46,543 nucleotides of DNA from NCBI GenBank assembly GCA_024743075.1, contig JANSXG010000005.1, positions 1-46,543 of the forward strand, written 5' to 3'. Each line of letters opens with the position of its first letter. Position 1 is the stretch's first letter. A program made the position numbers and the translations under genes. The notes under the pieces are model-generated. The model did not search any database. It saw only the letters and a list, made by a program, of their open reading frames with translations, and was not told where the DNA came from. This document shows, in pieces, positions 8,658 to 19,369 of the stretch. This DNA comes from a bacterium (GTDB lineage Bacteria > Planctomycetota > Phycisphaerae > Phycisphaerales > UBA1924).

Positions 8658-9839
8658 TCAGCCGTCGCCTTCGGTTTCGGAGAGCTGCTGTTCGAGTTCA
8701 GCCGCGGCTTCCTGTTCGGCCTGGGCCGCGAAGTCGCCGGAGAGACTCTTGATGTAGAAGACGACCGCGTCGAGCTCGCGTCCTTCGATCTGGCCCAGGA
8801 ACGAAGACATCTGGCCGATCGCGAATCCGGGGCGGGCGTACTCGTTCGGATAGAGGATGGACTCGACGATGTAGCCTCGTTCGGCGACGCCGGGCGTCGC
8901 GCCTTCGGCGACCGCTGCAGACGGGCTCCAGCCGGGGACTTCGCTGCCGTAGAGGTTCTCCCAGGTGGGTCCCTGCTTGGCTGACCCGTCCACGGAGTGG
9001 CACTGGAAGCAACCGTTCTTCCGAGCAACGAGCTCACCGAGTTCGATCAGGTTGATACCCGACGTGTCCTTGCGGGCCTCGAGCCACTTGTTGTAGTCCT
9101 CGGGCGAGAGCGTCGCGATGCGACCGGCCATCTGGGAGTGCTGGTCGCCGCAGTACTCGGCGCAGAACAGGTAGTAGCCGGGGCGATCGGGATCGATCGC
9201 GACGACGGACTTGTCGTCCTCATCGAAGTAATGCGTGATCCGGTCGGTGGTCTCGAACCAGAGAACGGTGTAGCGGTTCGGGAAGATGTCACGCTTGATG
9301 CGGAAGGCCGGCACGTAAAACGAGTGGATGACGTCGCGCGACGTCATGATCATCTTGTAGGGTTTGCCGACCTGCACCGGGATGATCGGCGACTCGGGGT
9401 TCGCGGCGATCTCTTCGAACTCATTGGTGCTGTAGCCGTCGGCGTAATCGAAGTTCCAGCCCCACTGGTACGCGGTGACGTAGATCGGTTCGGCATCGAC
9501 CGGCGCGACGAGTTTGCTCAGGTAGGCCTTGAAGCCCCAGAAGAACATGATGGCCATCAGGATGGCGGGCGTGACCGACCAACTCAGTTCGAGCGCAGTG
9601 TTGTGCGACGGGCTGACTTCGGCGACCTCACCGACCTTCGACCGGCGGTACTTGATGCCGAAGCCGATCACCATGCCGACGATCGGAATAAAGAAGATCG
9701 CCGAAACCCAAAAGATGTAGTTGTAGACCGCGTCGGTCGAATCAGCGAAAGTCGATCCCGACTCGCGGAACCAGAACCTCTCCCACCAGGAGAGATTCTC
9801 TGCGCCGAGGGTCACGATGTGCGTTGAAAGAGAGGCCAT
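8658..9839 (-). CDS. coxB: cytochrome c oxidase subunit II with fused cytochrome c (caa3)
   Basis: Receives electrons from the c-type cytochrome pool and passes them to subunit I. The 393-residue protein has two membrane helices (about 41-62 and 87-107), then a cupredoxin domain with YQWGWNF and the CuA ligands His172, Cys226, Glu228, Cys230, His234 and Met237 (CAEYCGDQHSQM). A C-terminal cytochrome c domain follows, with heme site CFQCH at 277-281 and probable axial Met344. It ends in an acidic Glu/Gln-rich tail. The ATG at 9837-9839 has AAGGAG eleven bases upstream; the frame stays open further upstream, but that part is not family-like. It follows sco after 124 bases containing a candidate promoter. 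Confidence 0.96.
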   Translation of the reverse strand: MASLSTHIVTLGAENLSWWERFWFRESGSTFADSTDAVYNYIFWVSAIFFIPIVGMVIGFGIKYRRSKVGEVAEVSPSHNTALELSWSVTPAILMAIMFFWGFKAYLSKLVAPVDAEPIYVTAYQWGWNFDYADGYSTNEFEEIAANPESPIIPVQVGKPYKMIMTSRDVIHSFYVPAFRIKRDIFPNRYTVLWFETTDRITHYFDEDDKSVVAIDPDRPGYYLFCAEYCGDQHSQMAGRIATLSPEDYNKWLEARKDTSGINLIELGELVARKNGCFQCHSVDGSAKQGPTWENLYGSEVPGWSPSAAVAEGATPGVAERGYIVESILYPNEYARPGFAIGQMSSFLGQIEGRELDAVVFYIKSLSGDFAAQAEQEAAAELEQQLSETEGDG

Positions 9840-9889
9840 CAGATCGACTGCTCCTTGCCGGATTCCTGTAGAACAGCAGTTTGTACAGC

Positions 9890-9918
9890 AGTATAGGAGT
9901 GATATCGGTTTTTGTCCC
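9890..9918 (-). promoter_or_regulatory. candidate sigma-70 promoter for coxB
   Basis: On the minus strand GGGACA (9918-9913) and TATACT (9895-9890) are separated by 17 bases, a 4/6 and 5/6 match to the -35 and -10 consensus. It lies in the 124-base gap between sco and coxB, the longest gap inside the respiratory block. It would allow the oxidase genes to be transcribed apart from complex III. There is no experimental support. Confidence 0.4.
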
Positions 9919-9963
9919 CGTCCGGGGCAGCCACGTGCAATTGAAACTGGGTCGCTTGTGCGG

Positions 9964-10839
9964 TCACAGAGAGGGGGTATCCCTGAGTTTGTTGGTGACG
10001 ACAAGTACGGCGATCCCTGTTGCCAGAACGACGACAGTCAGGGCACCCACCAGTTGCATGACCCGCATTGGCGAAATCACGTACTCGCCGGTGGCTTCGC
10101 TGCGGACACGGCAGAGCAGCACGACCTGGTCCCAGAGCGTCTGGCTCTGGCCCTCGGCGGCTTCGGTCACCCCCGTGCGGACCTGCTGGGCCGAGTACTC
10201 GCTGCCGGGCAGGTAGTTGTGGATGGTGCCGTCGTTGCGGAGGAAGATCATCGAACTGGTGTGGGTGAAATGGCCGCTGGCGGGGACGAAGCGGTAGCCG
10301 AAGCCCACCGCGTCCATCAGAGCGAGGATGTTCTCGGTATCGCCGGTCCAGAACTCGATGCCGTCTTCCAGAGGGAGCTCGTCGAACTTGAGCAGGAAGG
10401 CGTCGCGCTGGACGCGGGCCGAGCGGGGCGAGTCGCGATGGTCGAAGCTCAGTACGAGCAGGCGGTAGTCGTCGCCGGGCGTCCATTCCTTGATGAAACG
10501 CAGGGCATTCCCGGCCTGATTGAGCGTCATCGGACAGATGACCGGGCAGTCGAAGTAGACCGGGAGCAGGATGACCGGCGGGCCGTCCTCCTCGAACAAC
10601 TCGCCGAGGGTTCGGAGGTTGTTGTCGGTATCGCGGAATGTGAGGCCCAGGGGTACCTGATCACCCTCAAGCCTGGTCAGGCCGACGCCCTCCAGGTCCG
10701 CACGCTGCGTGGGATCACCGGCGAACTGTGCGTGCGACGCCGGGGCGAGTAGCCCGAGAAGGGCAAGAACAGCCACAGCCCGCGCTGCATGCAAGCAGCG
10801 TGAGATGCTGCACCGAAAGGTCGGAAGGCGAAATCCCAT
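9964..10839 (-). CDS. sco: SCO1/SenC-family copper chaperone for oxidase assembly
   Basis: Thioredoxin-fold protein that delivers copper to, or keeps reduced, the CuA site of subunit II. The 291-residue protein has an N-terminal signal or anchor (about residues 17-37), then the SCO copper site CPVIC with Cys98 and Cys102, and the distal His in SGHFTHTSSM (His190 or His193). The strand VYFDCPVICPMTLNQ is typical. A second hydrophobic segment near the C-terminus (about 258-282) adds another membrane anchor, which plain SCO proteins lack. It lies directly upstream of coxB and about 30 bases after a small membrane protein gene of the same block. Confidence 0.92.
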   Translation of the reverse strand: MGFRLPTFRCSISRCLHAARAVAVLALLGLLAPASHAQFAGDPTQRADLEGVGLTRLEGDQVPLGLTFRDTDNNLRTLGELFEEDGPPVILLPVYFDCPVICPMTLNQAGNALRFIKEWTPGDDYRLLVLSFDHRDSPRSARVQRDAFLLKFDELPLEDGIEFWTGDTENILALMDAVGFGYRFVPASGHFTHTSSMIFLRNDGTIHNYLPGSEYSAQQVRTGVTEAAEGQSQTLWDQVVLLCRVRSEATGEYVISPMRVMQLVGALTVVVLATGIAVLVVTNKLRDTPSL

Positions 10840-10871
10840 GGCTGATTCTATGCGCCGATCGCGAAGATCGA

Positions 10872-11240
10872 TCAGTTCTGACCGCTTTGCTCGTACATCG
10901 AAACGACCTCTCGCGCGGCGTAATCGAGCGGGATCCTGACGGTGCGGGCCTCAAGGTCGATCCAGCGCGGATCACCTTCGAGTTCGCCGCGCCAGCGGGT
11001 CTTCGCTTCCTGCACTTCGCGAGCGATGATGTCGGTCCGGTTCTCGAATTTGTCGCCCTTCTCCGCCGCAACCTCACGCCCGACGTAGCCGAGGATGATG
11101 AACAGCAGCGCGAAGGTGATGACGATCACCATGACCATGAAGCCGATGATGAACGGCGCGTTGATCTGGCCGTGCGCCTCCTGTGCGGCGCCTTCTTCGG
11201 CGGTGTGCTTGAACCAGTCGTCGTGATGGGCGTCGCTCAT
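10872..11240 (-). CDS. small single-helix membrane protein in the respiratory block
   Basis: Unrecognised 122-residue protein. It has a short His/Asp-rich N-terminus (HHDDWFKH), one hydrophobic helix at about residues 28-51, and a soluble C-terminal part of about 70 residues with charged helices. It sits 22 bases after actF and 32 bases before sco, tightly packed in the operon. Its position suggests a small accessory subunit of complex III or an assembly factor. It has the size and place where an ActG-like subunit might be expected, but I see no motif that proves this. Confidence 0.75.
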   Translation of the reverse strand: MSDAHHDDWFKHTAEEGAAQEAHGQINAPFIIGFMVMVIVITFALLFIILGYVGREVAAEKGDKFENRTDIIAREVQEAKTRWRGELEGDPRWIDLEARTVRIPLDYAAREVVSMYEQSGQN

Positions 11241-11262
11241 CTGCGTTCCGATCGTGCGAGGG

Positions 11263-12552
11263 TTAGACGTAGTTCTTGTGCGAAAGGGCTTCGGTGGTGC
11301 GCGGGTCGTGCAGCGGGACGAGCGGCTGGCTGACGATCTTGCGGACGAGCAGGCCGCCGAAGATCAGCACCGGGCCGAGAACACCCACGACGTCGAGCCA
11401 CGAGTAACCGGGGACTTTCGTCTTCGCTTCGGGGCGGATGTTCCAGAACACATCGACGATGTGCATGAACACCATCCAGCAGCACATGACGAACACCAGT
11501 CCGGCGTTGCGGCGCGCGGGGCGCGGCAGCAGCACTAGGAACGGCACGATGAAGTGGCCGATCGGGAGCAGGAAGCTCAGCGCGGTCCACTCGTCGCGGC
11601 GCATCGTGAAGTAGGCGGTCTCTTCGGGGATGTTCGCGTACCAGATGAGGAAGTACTGGCTGAAGCTGATGTAGGCCCAGAACACCGTGAACCCGAACAC
11701 GAACTTGCTCATGTCGTGCAGGTGCTCATCGGTGAAGGCACCGTTGAGTTTGCCGAAGAAGCGCAGAGCGATGAAGATCGCCGTGAGCAGCGCCAGAGCC
11801 GAGACAAGGTTGCCGGCGAAGAAGTACACGCCGTACATCGTGCTGAACCAGTGGAAGTCCAGCGTCATGATCCAGTGGAACGCCGCGAACATGGTCGCGA
11901 AGGCGTAGAGCACGAGGCCGATGGTCGACAGGCGCCCCATGGTGAGCGTGTGCCATCGGCTGGCATCTTCGTCTTGGCGCTTGGCGAGGCCGCAGAGAAC
12001 TTGGGACAGGCCGATGTAGACCGCTGCGTAGACGATCGACAGGAAAAGGAACAGCGGCAGGTTCAGGAACGGCTGCTTGTGGTCGTAGAGGACGTCGCCC
12101 TTGACGTAGTTGGGGTCCATCCAGTTCCAGAGGAACGGGGCGTAGACGCCGGCGGCCTTGTCGGTCGTGACATCGGAGACGTTGACGAGCAGCGCCTGGA
12201 ACAGGAACGCGCAGAGCACGAACAGGCAGCCGAGCCACGCGAGGCTCATCATGTTCTCGAACTGGCGACGCAGCAGCGCGGCCCAGCCGGCGTTGGTCAC
12301 GTTGCAGATCATGTGGAACGCGAGCGCACCGAGCGGGAAGCCAAGAGCGACAATCGCGCCGACGTAGAACGCGTGCAGAGCCACGGACTTGGTCGCAGCA
12401 TCGCCGCCCAGCGCACCGCCGATGGTCAGCAGCGTGAAGAGGATGCCGACGCCGAGCATGCCGCCCGACAGCACCGAGCCGGCCGACTTGCGAAACTCAA
12501 TGTTGTCGCGCTCGAAGACGCGCCCGAGTTCAAAGTGCGGAGCGATGCTCAC
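11263..12552 (-). CDS. actF: alternative complex III subunit ActF (NrfD-like membrane subunit 2)
   Basis: Quinone-interacting integral membrane subunit of the quinol:electron-acceptor oxidoreductase. The 429-residue protein has about ten hydrophobic segments and family features such as TLDFHWFSTMYGVYFFAG, FSQYFLIWYANIPEE and the conserved loop LPIGHFIVPF. It is distantly related to ActC but shorter. The start is a GTG that overlaps the actE stop as GTGA, showing translational coupling. It is the last of the six recognised act genes and is followed by a small membrane protein gene, then sco and coxB. Confidence 0.92.
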   Translation of the reverse strand: MSIAPHFELGRVFERDNIEFRKSAGSVLSGGMLGVGILFTLLTIGGALGGDAATKSVALHAFYVGAIVALGFPLGALAFHMICNVTNAGWAALLRRQFENMMSLAWLGCLFVLCAFLFQALLVNVSDVTTDKAAGVYAPFLWNWMDPNYVKGDVLYDHKQPFLNLPLFLFLSIVYAAVYIGLSQVLCGLAKRQDEDASRWHTLTMGRLSTIGLVLYAFATMFAAFHWIMTLDFHWFSTMYGVYFFAGNLVSALALLTAIFIALRFFGKLNGAFTDEHLHDMSKFVFGFTVFWAYISFSQYFLIWYANIPEETAYFTMRRDEWTALSFLLPIGHFIVPFLVLLPRPARRNAGLVFVMCCWMVFMHIVDVFWNIRPEAKTKVPGYSWLDVVGVLGPVLIFGGLLVRKIVSQPLVPLHDPRTTEALSHKNYV

Positions 12553-13430
12553 TGTTCACCCCCGTTCGGGTTTTCGGTAGAGGGTTGCCCCACGTTGCGG
12601 AGGAGTTGATCGGCCGCGGAACGGTCGTACTCGCGGAGCGTCTCGATCGAGCCGCGCTGCGTTGCCTGGATGGTCCGCAGGTAGGCCACGATCGCCCACG
12701 CTTCTTCAACGGTCACCCGGCCGCCGTAGGGAGGCATCGCGTAGCCGGAGGGGCTGGTCGGCGCGGGCTTGCCGTTCATGATGATGTCGAAGATGTGTCC
12801 GTCGTACGCGAGCGGGTTCGGAGCGCCGTCCGGACCGACCGCGCCGAGCTGCCACGTGTCATCGAGGAAGTTCGGCAGCGGGTACGCCCAGCGGACGCCG
12901 ACAATGCCGTCGCCTTTGCCCGTGCCGCCGTGGCAGACGAGGCAGTTGATCTCGTACTGCGTCTTGCCCATTTGTATGAGGTCAAGATCGACCGGGACCG
13001 GGATGCGCTCCACGGCGTTGCCGTCGGCACGCTTGCCGGTGCTGACCACGGGGTTCAGCGAGAAGAAGGACTCGCGATGCGCGAAGTCGACCGAGCGGAC
13101 GACCTTCTGGTCGTTGACCATCTCGTACCCGGTCAGCGGACCGGTGTGCGGCTCGCGACCAAAGGCGACGGTGTTCGCGACGGGCAACCGGGCGGAACGG
13201 CCCCAGTCCGGTTCCTTTTCCTTCTTACCCTCGAACTCGTCCCAGAAGGTGTTGCGCGTCTGCGCCTTCATCTTCGGCTGGTCATCGAGCCCGGGGAAGA
13301 ACTGACGCGGCGGCTTGCCGGAGCGGTCGCCGCGACAGCCGCCCGCGACGGCAGCGCCGGCGATGAGCGCGACCATCGTGAGTCGCAGGGCGACCCGGCC
13401 GAGGCGTGCGTGTGAGGTGGTGGTCGTCAC
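12549..13430 (-). CDS. actE: alternative complex III subunit ActE (monoheme cytochrome c lipoprotein)
   Basis: Monoheme c-type cytochrome of the complex, on the outer face of the membrane. The start is a GTG at 13428-13430 preceded by GGAGGAG, which lies in the last codons of actD; a much longer open frame upstream is only the antisense-like second frame of actD. The 293-residue protein has a lipoprotein signal with AVAGGC (lipidated Cys32), a linker, the heme site CLVCH at 163-167, and the axial Met232 in YAMPPYGG. The rest matches class I cytochrome c. The C-terminal tail is Asn/Gly-rich. It ends in a GTGA overlap with actF. Confidence 0.92.
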   Translation of the reverse strand: MTTTTSHARLGRVALRLTMVALIAGAAVAGGCRGDRSGKPPRQFFPGLDDQPKMKAQTRNTFWDEFEGKKEKEPDWGRSARLPVANTVAFGREPHTGPLTGYEMVNDQKVVRSVDFAHRESFFSLNPVVSTGKRADGNAVERIPVPVDLDLIQMGKTQYEINCLVCHGGTGKGDGIVGVRWAYPLPNFLDDTWQLGAVGPDGAPNPLAYDGHIFDIIMNGKPAPTSPSGYAMPPYGGRVTVEEAWAIVAYLRTIQATQRGSIETLREYDRSAADQLLRNVGQPSTENPNGGEQ

Positions 13431-13435
13431 GGTGC

Positions 13436-14044
13436 TTACTCCTCCACCAGTTCGATGTGGTTGCCGCCGACCGACTCCAGGAAGGCCTTCGTCTCGCTCT
13501 GGTCGAACTTCGGATCCTTCGCTTCGATGGCGATGACCAGACGGTCGTCGCTGACGCGCAGGAAGCGGTCTTTCTTGAAGAGCGGGTGATACCACCTGGG
13601 CAACCCGTTCAGTGCGAGCATGCCACCGATCGTGGCGAACGCCGAGAGCAGCACCGTCAGTTCGAACATGATCGGAACCGCTTGCTCCCACGCGAAGAAC
13701 GGCTTGCCGTGGGTGATGATCTCGTAGCCGCTGAACACGTCCAGCAGACCGGGCAGCTTCGAGCCCGCCGAGAACCACCACTGCATGAGGAACGCGATGG
13801 TCAGACCGGTAAGGGCCCCCGCTCCCATGCAGAAGGCGACCTTCGAGCCCTTCATGCCCATCGCCTCGTCGATGCCGTGGATCGGCACCGGGGCATAGAC
13901 GTCCCACTTCGTGAAGCCGTGGTCGCGGCACTTCTGAGCCGCCTCGAAGATGGCGGGGATGTCGTCGAACTCGGCCATGATGCCGTAGTAGCTCGGCTCT
14001 TCCGGCGCGATCTCGCGTGCGTTGTGCGTGTCGATGACCGCCAT
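13436..14044 (-). CDS. actD: alternative complex III subunit ActD (DUF3341)
   Basis: Small membrane subunit of complex III. The 202-residue protein begins with a soluble region including the family's YYGIMAEFDD and KWDVYAPVPIHGIDEAMG, then has two hydrophobic segments (about 70-90 and 124-146), separated by a loop with THGKPFFAWEQAVPI, and a soluble tail. It carries no cofactor motif. It starts one base after the actC stop, with AAGGAGG inside the end of actC. Its own end provides the ribosome-binding site for actE. Confidence 0.92.
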   Translation of the reverse strand: MAVIDTHNAREIAPEEPSYYGIMAEFDDIPAIFEAAQKCRDHGFTKWDVYAPVPIHGIDEAMGMKGSKVAFCMGAGALTGLTIAFLMQWWFSAGSKLPGLLDVFSGYEIITHGKPFFAWEQAVPIMFELTVLLSAFATIGGMLALNGLPRWYHPLFKKDRFLRVSDDRLVIAIEAKDPKFDQSETKAFLESVGGNHIELVEE

Positions 14045-14045
14045 A

Positions 14046-15644
14046 TCAGTAGCCCTCCTTGAGGGAACTCATGTGCTTGTCTTCGTCGTCGTCGTGCGGG
14101 TGCAGGTGCTCGTGGGCCTGGTGCATCACGTTCTTCACTTCCGAGATCGGGAGCATCGGCAGGAAGCGGGCGAACAGCAGGAACAGCGTCATGAAGATGC
14201 CCAGCGAGCCGACGTACGTCGCGATGTCGATGACCGTCGGGCTGTAGTACGCCCAGTTCGCCGGCAGGAAGTCGTAGGTGAGCGACGCGGTGATCACGAA
14301 TCGCTCGAACCACATGCCGATGTTCACGACGATCGAGATGAAGAAGATGAACACGAGGTTCGTGCGGCACCACTTGATCCAGAACAGCTGCGGGCTGATC
14401 ACGTTGCAGAGCATCATGATCCAGTAGGCCCACCAGTACTGGCCGAACGCACGCTGGACGAAAGCGCCCTGCTCGAACGGGTTGCCGCCGTACCACGCGA
14501 TGAAGAACTCGGAGATGTAGGCGAAGCCGACCATCGAGCCCGTCAGGGTGATGATCTTGCACATGTTCTCGATCGTGCGGGCCGTCACGAAGTCACGAAG
14601 CCCCGGGTAGAGCGCCCGGAACGGGATGAGCAGCGTGAGCACCATCGCGAAGCCGGAGAACACGGCACCCGCGACGAAGTACGGCGGGAAGATCGTCGTG
14701 TGCCAACCCGGGAGGATCGACACCGCAAAGTCGAACGAAACGATCGTGTGCACCGAGAGCACCAGCGGCGTGGCGACACCCGCCAGCAGGATGTACGCCT
14801 TCTCGTAGTTCACCCAGTGCCGGCTGGACATGCGCCAGCCCATCGCCAGCACGCCGTAGACCAGCGCGCCGATCCGGTTCAGGGGCAGGGTGACCGTGGT
14901 CGCCTTCTTCACGAAACCGGGAAGCGGGTGCGGGGCCCACATCGGGCCGATGGTCACCGGCTGCTTGATCCGGGCCATGCAGCGGTCACGCAGCGTCGCG
15001 AGGTCGGGGATCATGCCCATGTACCAGAACAGCAGCGAAACCGTGAAGTACGTCGAGACGGCGAACACGTCCCACAGCAGCGGGCTGCGGAAGTTCGGCC
15101 AGATCAGGTTTGAGTTCGGGATCGGGAACAGCATCCACGCCATCCACACGCGCCCGACGTGGATGCCCGGGAACGTGCCCGCGCAGATAACCGCGAAGAT
15201 CGTCATCGCCTCGGCGAAGCGGTTGATCGACACACGCCACTTCTGCTTGAACAGGCACAGAATCGCGGAGATGAGCGTGCCGGCGTGGCCGATACCGACC
15301 CACCACACGAAGTTCACGATCGCCCAGCCCCAGCTCATGGGGTTGTTCAAACCCCACACGCCGACGCCGGTGATGATCAGGTAGATGATCGCGGCGGTGG
15401 CCATGGCAGCGAGCGCGTTCGCCACTGCGAACGTGGCGATCCACCAGGGCGGGGTCTTCTGTTCGATCCAGCCGCAGATCGTGTTCGTGACCGAGTGGAA
15501 GTCACGATCGCCGAGCACGAGTTCCGGGCGACGCGACGGGTCGCCGACGATCGTTCCATCGATCGTCTGCGGGTCGCGACGGACGGGCCGTCGTGCGCCG
15601 GCGAGTCCGGCTGCGGTGGCTTGGTCGGGCTGGATAGCGCTCAT
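14046..15644 (-). CDS. actC: alternative complex III subunit ActC (NrfD-like membrane subunit 1)
   Basis: Quinol-oxidising integral membrane subunit of the NrfD/PsrC family, which pairs with the iron-sulfur part of ActB. The 532-residue protein has about ten helices. Recognisable family parts are [27 protein letters not shown], given here only by its start NNPMSWGW and its end GHAGT, the conserved FPGIHVGR region, and [20 protein letters not shown] in part. The C-terminal tail is rich in His and Asp ([14 protein letters not shown]). The ATG overlaps the actB stop as ATGA (15641-15644), so translation is coupled. Confidence 0.95.
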   Translation of the reverse strand: MSAIQPDQATAAGLAGARRPVRRDPQTIDGTIVGDPSRRPELVLGDRDFHSVTNTICGWIEQKTPPWWIATFAVANALAAMATAAIIYLIITGVGVWGLNNPMSWGWAIVNFVWWVGIGHAGTLISAILCLFKQKWRVSINRFAEAMTIFAVICAGTFPGIHVGRVWMAWMLFPIPNSNLIWPNFRSPLLWDVFAVSTYFTVSLLFWYMGMIPDLATLRDRCMARIKQPVTIGPMWAPHPLPGFVKKATTVTLPLNRIGALVYGVLAMGWRMSSRHWVNYEKAYILLAGVATPLVLSVHTIVSFDFAVSILPGWHTTIFPPYFVAGAVFSGFAMVLTLLIPFRALYPGLRDFVTARTIENMCKIITLTGSMVGFAYISEFFIAWYGGNPFEQGAFVQRAFGQYWWAYWIMMLCNVISPQLFWIKWCRTNLVFIFFISIVVNIGMWFERFVITASLTYDFLPANWAYYSPTVIDIATYVGSLGIFMTLFLLFARFLPMLPISEVKNVMHQAHEHLHPHDDDEDKHMSSLKEGY

Positions 15645-18600
15645 GCGATCTCTACCCCATTCGCATCAAGAATCGGCAGGGCGAACCGCTTGGCGGCGGC
15701 GTGCTCTTCACCGTGGTCATTGGAGTGGTCATCCGAGTGGTCCGCGGAATGGTCTTCGCCGTGGTGGAAGGGCTCTTCCCAGCGGTGGAGACGGTCCGTA
15801 GCGGCGGAGTCACCGGACGCCGCGAGTTCTTCGATCCAGGCCGGGTTCGGGTTGTGTACCCGGATCTGGTACGTCGTCCGCGGTCGAGTGTTGAGGTACG
15901 CCAGCAGGGCGTAACTGCGCTGGCTGTTCCGCGCAAGGCTCACGCGGCTGCCTTCCCGGGTCGTGCCATCCTCCTGGCGGTAATCCGTGTAGTCGTAGAT
16001 GTCGCCGAACACGATCGCGCCGGTCGGGCACGCCTGCTCGCAGGCCACCTGGAAAAAGCCGTCGGGGATGATCTCGAGATCGGCGATCTTGGTCTCGACG
16101 CGCGCCGCGTTCACGCGCTGGATGCAGTACGTGCACTTCTCCATCAGGCCACGGCTGCGGACCGTGACGTGCGGGTTGTACTGCAGCGTGGAGACCTCGA
16201 TCTTCTTCTCGCGCAGGCGCGGTGGGATGAAGTGCTCGCTGGCGGGTTTCAAGGCATCGGGGACGTGCTCCGGCAGGCCTTCGAGCGGTTCGCCGAGCTG
16301 ACCGAAACCGCCGCGGAACTGCTTGGTGCCGTAGTCGAAGTAGTTGAACCGGCGAACCTTGTACGGGCAGTTGTTGGAGCAGTAGCGCGTGCCGATGCAG
16401 CGGTTGTACGCCATGTTGTTCGTGCCCTCGGGGCCGTGCACGGTCGCGTTGACCGGGCAGACCACTTCGCACGGCGCGTTCTCGCAGTGCACGCAGGGAA
16501 CCGGCATCGTAAAGAACTGCGGGTCCGGATCGCCGAGCGGGTTCTCCGAACCGGTGCCGAAGTAGCGGTCCACCCGGATCCACTGCATCTCGCGACCCTT
16601 AGCGACTTCCTTGGGGCCGACGATCGGGATGTTGTTCTCCGCCTGACAGGCCACCGTGCACGCGCCGCAGCCGATGCAGCTGGTCAGGTCGATCGACATG
16701 CCCCACTGCTGGATGCGCTTGCCGTGGTCGTTCTCGATGCCGACGATCCGGCCGCGAGCATCGCGCTTCGGCACCATGTCGTTGGTCGACTCGTCGCGCA
16801 CCAATTGCATGTAGCTGTGCATCTGCTTCTGGCGGTAAGAGTCGCGATTGACCGGCGTGTGCGACTCCATGCCGAGACGGTTCGCGAACTTGATGTCCTC
16901 GACCTCGCGGTAGTTGCCGTAGGCGTCCTTCTTGAGCTTCTTGATCTCCTTCTCGGAGAGCAGCTCCATGTCGCCGTGACGCTTCCACGCCTCGAGGTCG
17001 ACATCGCGAACGATGTCGCGACCTTCCATCACCCAGTGGTCCTGCGTGTTGGGGATGAGTTCCGGACGAACGCCGCGGGCGCGTCCGGCCTTCACGCCGC
17101 GAGCGACGCTCATCGAGCCCGTCGTGCGGATCGGGTAGAGATCGTAACCGGTGCCCTCGCCGATGCGACCGGCGACGCGCCGTCCCTGACCGAAGCACAC
17201 GATGACCTGGTTGTCCGGCACGCCGGGCATCACCCAGATCGGGCAGCGAACGGTGCGACCCTCGTGCTCGATCTCCATCACGTCGGTGTGGCTGTACTGC
17301 GGCTTGACGAGTTTCTTGCCCGTCCGCAGACGCAGCTTCTTCGCCGTCGCCATGTTCACGATCGCCGGGTTCGACCACGACACCTTCGTGACCGCACCGG
17401 GCAACTCCTGCAGCCAGCCGTTGTTGGCGAACTGGCCGTCGAGCACGTGCGGATCCGGAAGCATCAGCACATCGATCCGGTCCGGATCGGTGCGGAACGA
17501 CGATGCCGAAGCGGCGATCGCGCTCGCGATCTGCGACCAGCGGGGCGAAACGATCGGGTCCGCCTGCACCGTCTCCCGCGTCTCGGGAACGATGCCGTCG
17601 TGCAACGCGCGACGGAACGCGTTGTCCATCGAACGCGGACGGAGCGTCTGCTCCATCGTGTCGCGCACGACCGCGTAGCCATCCGGGTTCGACTCCCCGA
17701 GGATCGCGGCGAGCAGTTCGAGATCGGAGTGGTAGTCGTACAGCGGCTTGATCATCGGCTGCGTGATCGAGCGCGTGCCGTTGGGCGCCTCGGCGTCGTT
17801 CCACTCCTCGAGGAAATGGGTGCGACCGAGGAACCACGTCGCGGCTTCGGCGGTCTCATCCGCATCACCCAGATGGATGCGAACCGGAACCTGCGCCACG
17901 GCTTCCGCGAAGTTCAGATCGGCCGGAGCGGTAAACACCGGGTTCGCGCCGATCGTCACGAGCGTCGTCAGCGCTCCGGCGCGGGCGTCCTCGACCACCG
18001 AACGGACCGAATCGACGCTCGACGCACGCAGGTCACGTGACATCGGGCGGTACTTCACCGTCTCGGTATCGTTGTCGAGCAGGTGGTTGATCGCCGCGGC
18101 GAGCGCATGGACCGATGCGGGCTGCGACCGACCGGGCATCACCACCGAGCGGCCACGGTTCTTGATCAGGTCGTCGGCGGCCCACTTCGCCCAGTCCGCG
18201 GCGTGCGCGACTTCGGTGAGGTCGATCGCCTGCGAACGCGCCTGCTCGAGCGCCGAGCGAAGGCCCGCTCCGGCGGTCCGCATCTGGCCGCGGAGGTTCG
18301 GGTGGTTCAGGACCGCCTCCGCGAGCGCGATGGCGACAGCGCCGACCGCGTCAACGTGCACGTTGAGTCGGTGGTCCGACTGGCCGCCGGTCAGGCTCAT
18401 CTGCGAGTCGGCGGTGTAGATGCGGCTCATTCTCGTGTCGCGCGCTTCGCGACCGTTCGCGCCCTCGCGGATGCGGTTCCGCCCGTAGCCGCGGAGGCCC
18501 TCGAGCGTCGACTCGCCGCCGAGGAAGTCGCAGTCGAGCGAGACGATGACATCCGCACGCGAGAGGTCGTATTCGACATCCTTCGGAGCACCAAACGCGA

Positions 18601-19369
18601 TCGCAGTGCCGTCGATCGAGGAGGCGTTCTCGGTCGCGCTGTAGGGAAGCCACTTCGCTTCGGGCCAGCGGGTGCGGATCGCGTCACGCAAGCGGTCTCG
18701 GGACGGGCTCGACACCTTCTCGACGAGGAACGACAGCCCGCGCCCGCGTGTTTCGTCGAACTGCGCGAAGTGGGAACCGGCGAACTCCGTGAACTCCGAC
18801 CAGCGACGAACACTGAACGGTGTGCCCCGGCTCTCGGCCATCTTCTCGATGATGTCCGGCGAGCGGTCCGGGTCGTACAGGTCGAGCACGCTGGCCTGCG
18901 CGTGCATCGTGAGCGCGCCGCCGCTGGCATAGTCGAGCGGGTTGCCCTCGAGTTTGGTCGGTCGACCCTCGAAGGTTTCGGCGAGCAGCAGGTCAACCCC
19001 GCCGTTCGGGCGCCGACGCGAGGTCGCGTAGAACAGCGGCTTGCCGTGGATGATCTCTTCGGGCTTGCGGTTGTACGCGATGATTTTGTGATCGGGACGA
19101 CGGCAGCCGGGCATGGTCGCGGCGCCGGCGAGCGCGACGCTCGCGCCCATGATCTTCAGGAAGTCGCGGCGAGAACCCGAGAGCAGCTCCGAGGCGTTCG
19201 CCGGGAACTCGCGATGCAGAAACTCCTTGAACTCAGAGGTCTGCGCCAGATCGTCGAGGCTGCGCCAGTAGGTCTTGCCGGTCGCGTGGCTGCGCTCACG
19301 CGGACCCGAAGCCTTGTCCACCGGCAGGCCTTGCTTCTTGCTTGAAGGGCATTGATCGAGCTTGCTCAT
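15641..19369 (-). CDS. actB: alternative complex III subunit ActB (molybdopterin-like/iron-sulfur fusion)
   Basis: Large periplasmic subunit that carries electrons from the quinol site to the hemes. The 1242-residue protein has an N-terminal motif region (TYWRSLDDL), a twin-arginine signal [10 protein letters not shown] (Arg67-Arg68), and a molybdopterin-oxidoreductase-like domain to about residue 800, which in this family binds no molybdenum. The ferredoxin-like part has cysteine clusters [11 protein letters not shown] (near 897), [13 protein letters not shown] (near 960), [11 protein letters not shown] (near 990), and a split set KCTYC and CEQACPTG (near 1080 and 1113), fitting three 4Fe-4S clusters and one 3Fe-4S cluster. 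A His/Asp-rich stretch lies near residue 1210. It follows actA by 99 bases and overlaps actC. Confidence 0.96.
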   Translation of the reverse strand: MSKLDQCPSSKKQGLPVDKASGPRERSHATGKTYWRSLDDLAQTSEFKEFLHREFPANASELLSGSRRDFLKIMGASVALAGAATMPGCRRPDHKIIAYNRKPEEIIHGKPLFYATSRRRPNGGVDLLLAETFEGRPTKLEGNPLDYASGGALTMHAQASVLDLYDPDRSPDIIEKMAESRGTPFSVRRWSEFTEFAGSHFAQFDETRGRGLSFLVEKVSSPSRDRLRDAIRTRWPEAKWLPYSATENASSIDGTAIAFGAPKDVEYDLSRADVIVSLDCDFLGGESTLEGLRGYGRNRIREGANGREARDTRMSRIYTADSQMSLTGGQSDHRLNVHVDAVGAVAIALAEAVLNHPNLRGQMRTAGAGLRSALEQARSQAIDLTEVAHAADWAKWAADDLIKNRGRSVVMPGRSQPASVHALAAAINHLLDNDTETVKYRPMSRDLRASSVDSVRSVVEDARAGALTTLVTIGANPVFTAPADLNFAEAVAQVPVRIHLGDADETAEAATWFLGRTHFLEEWNDAEAPNGTRSITQPMIKPLYDYHSDLELLAAILGESNPDGYAVVRDTMEQTLRPRSMDNAFRRALHDGIVPETRETVQADPIVSPRWSQIASAIAASASSFRTDPDRIDVLMLPDPHVLDGQFANNGWLQELPGAVTKVSWSNPAIVNMATAKKLRLRTGKKLVKPQYSHTDVMEIEHEGRTVRCPIWVMPGVPDNQVIVCFGQGRRVAGRIGEGTGYDLYPIRTTGSMSVARGVKAGRARGVRPELIPNTQDHWVMEGRDIVRDVDLEAWKRHGDMELLSEKEIKKLKKDAYGNYREVEDIKFANRLGMESHTPVNRDSYRQKQMHSYMQLVRDESTNDMVPKRDARGRIVGIENDHGKRIQQWGMSIDLTSCIGCGACTVACQAENNIPIVGPKEVAKGREMQWIRVDRYFGTGSENPLGDPDPQFFTMPVPCVHCENAPCEVVCPVNATVHGPEGTNNMAYNRCIGTRYCSNNCPYKVRRFNYFDYGTKQFRGGFGQLGEPLEGLPEHVPDALKPASEHFIPPRLREKKIEVSTLQYNPHVTVRSRGLMEKCTYCIQRVNAARVETKIADLEIIPDGFFQVACEQACPTGAIVFGDIYDYTDYRQEDGTTREGSRVSLARNSQRSYALLAYLNTRPRTTYQIRVHNPNPAWIEELAASGDSAATDRLHRWEEPFHHGEDHSADHSDDHSNDHGEEHAAAKRFALPILDANGVEIA

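Noticed and set aside
13431-13931. Upstream extension of actE
   Set aside because: The open frame reaches 13931 but lies inside actD in a second frame and has no family similarity; the GTG at 13430 has a perfect ribosome-binding site and a lipoprotein signal.
15701-18040. 779-codon plus-strand open frame inside actB
   Set aside because: It is a shadow of actB, whose iron-sulfur motifs are on the minus strand.
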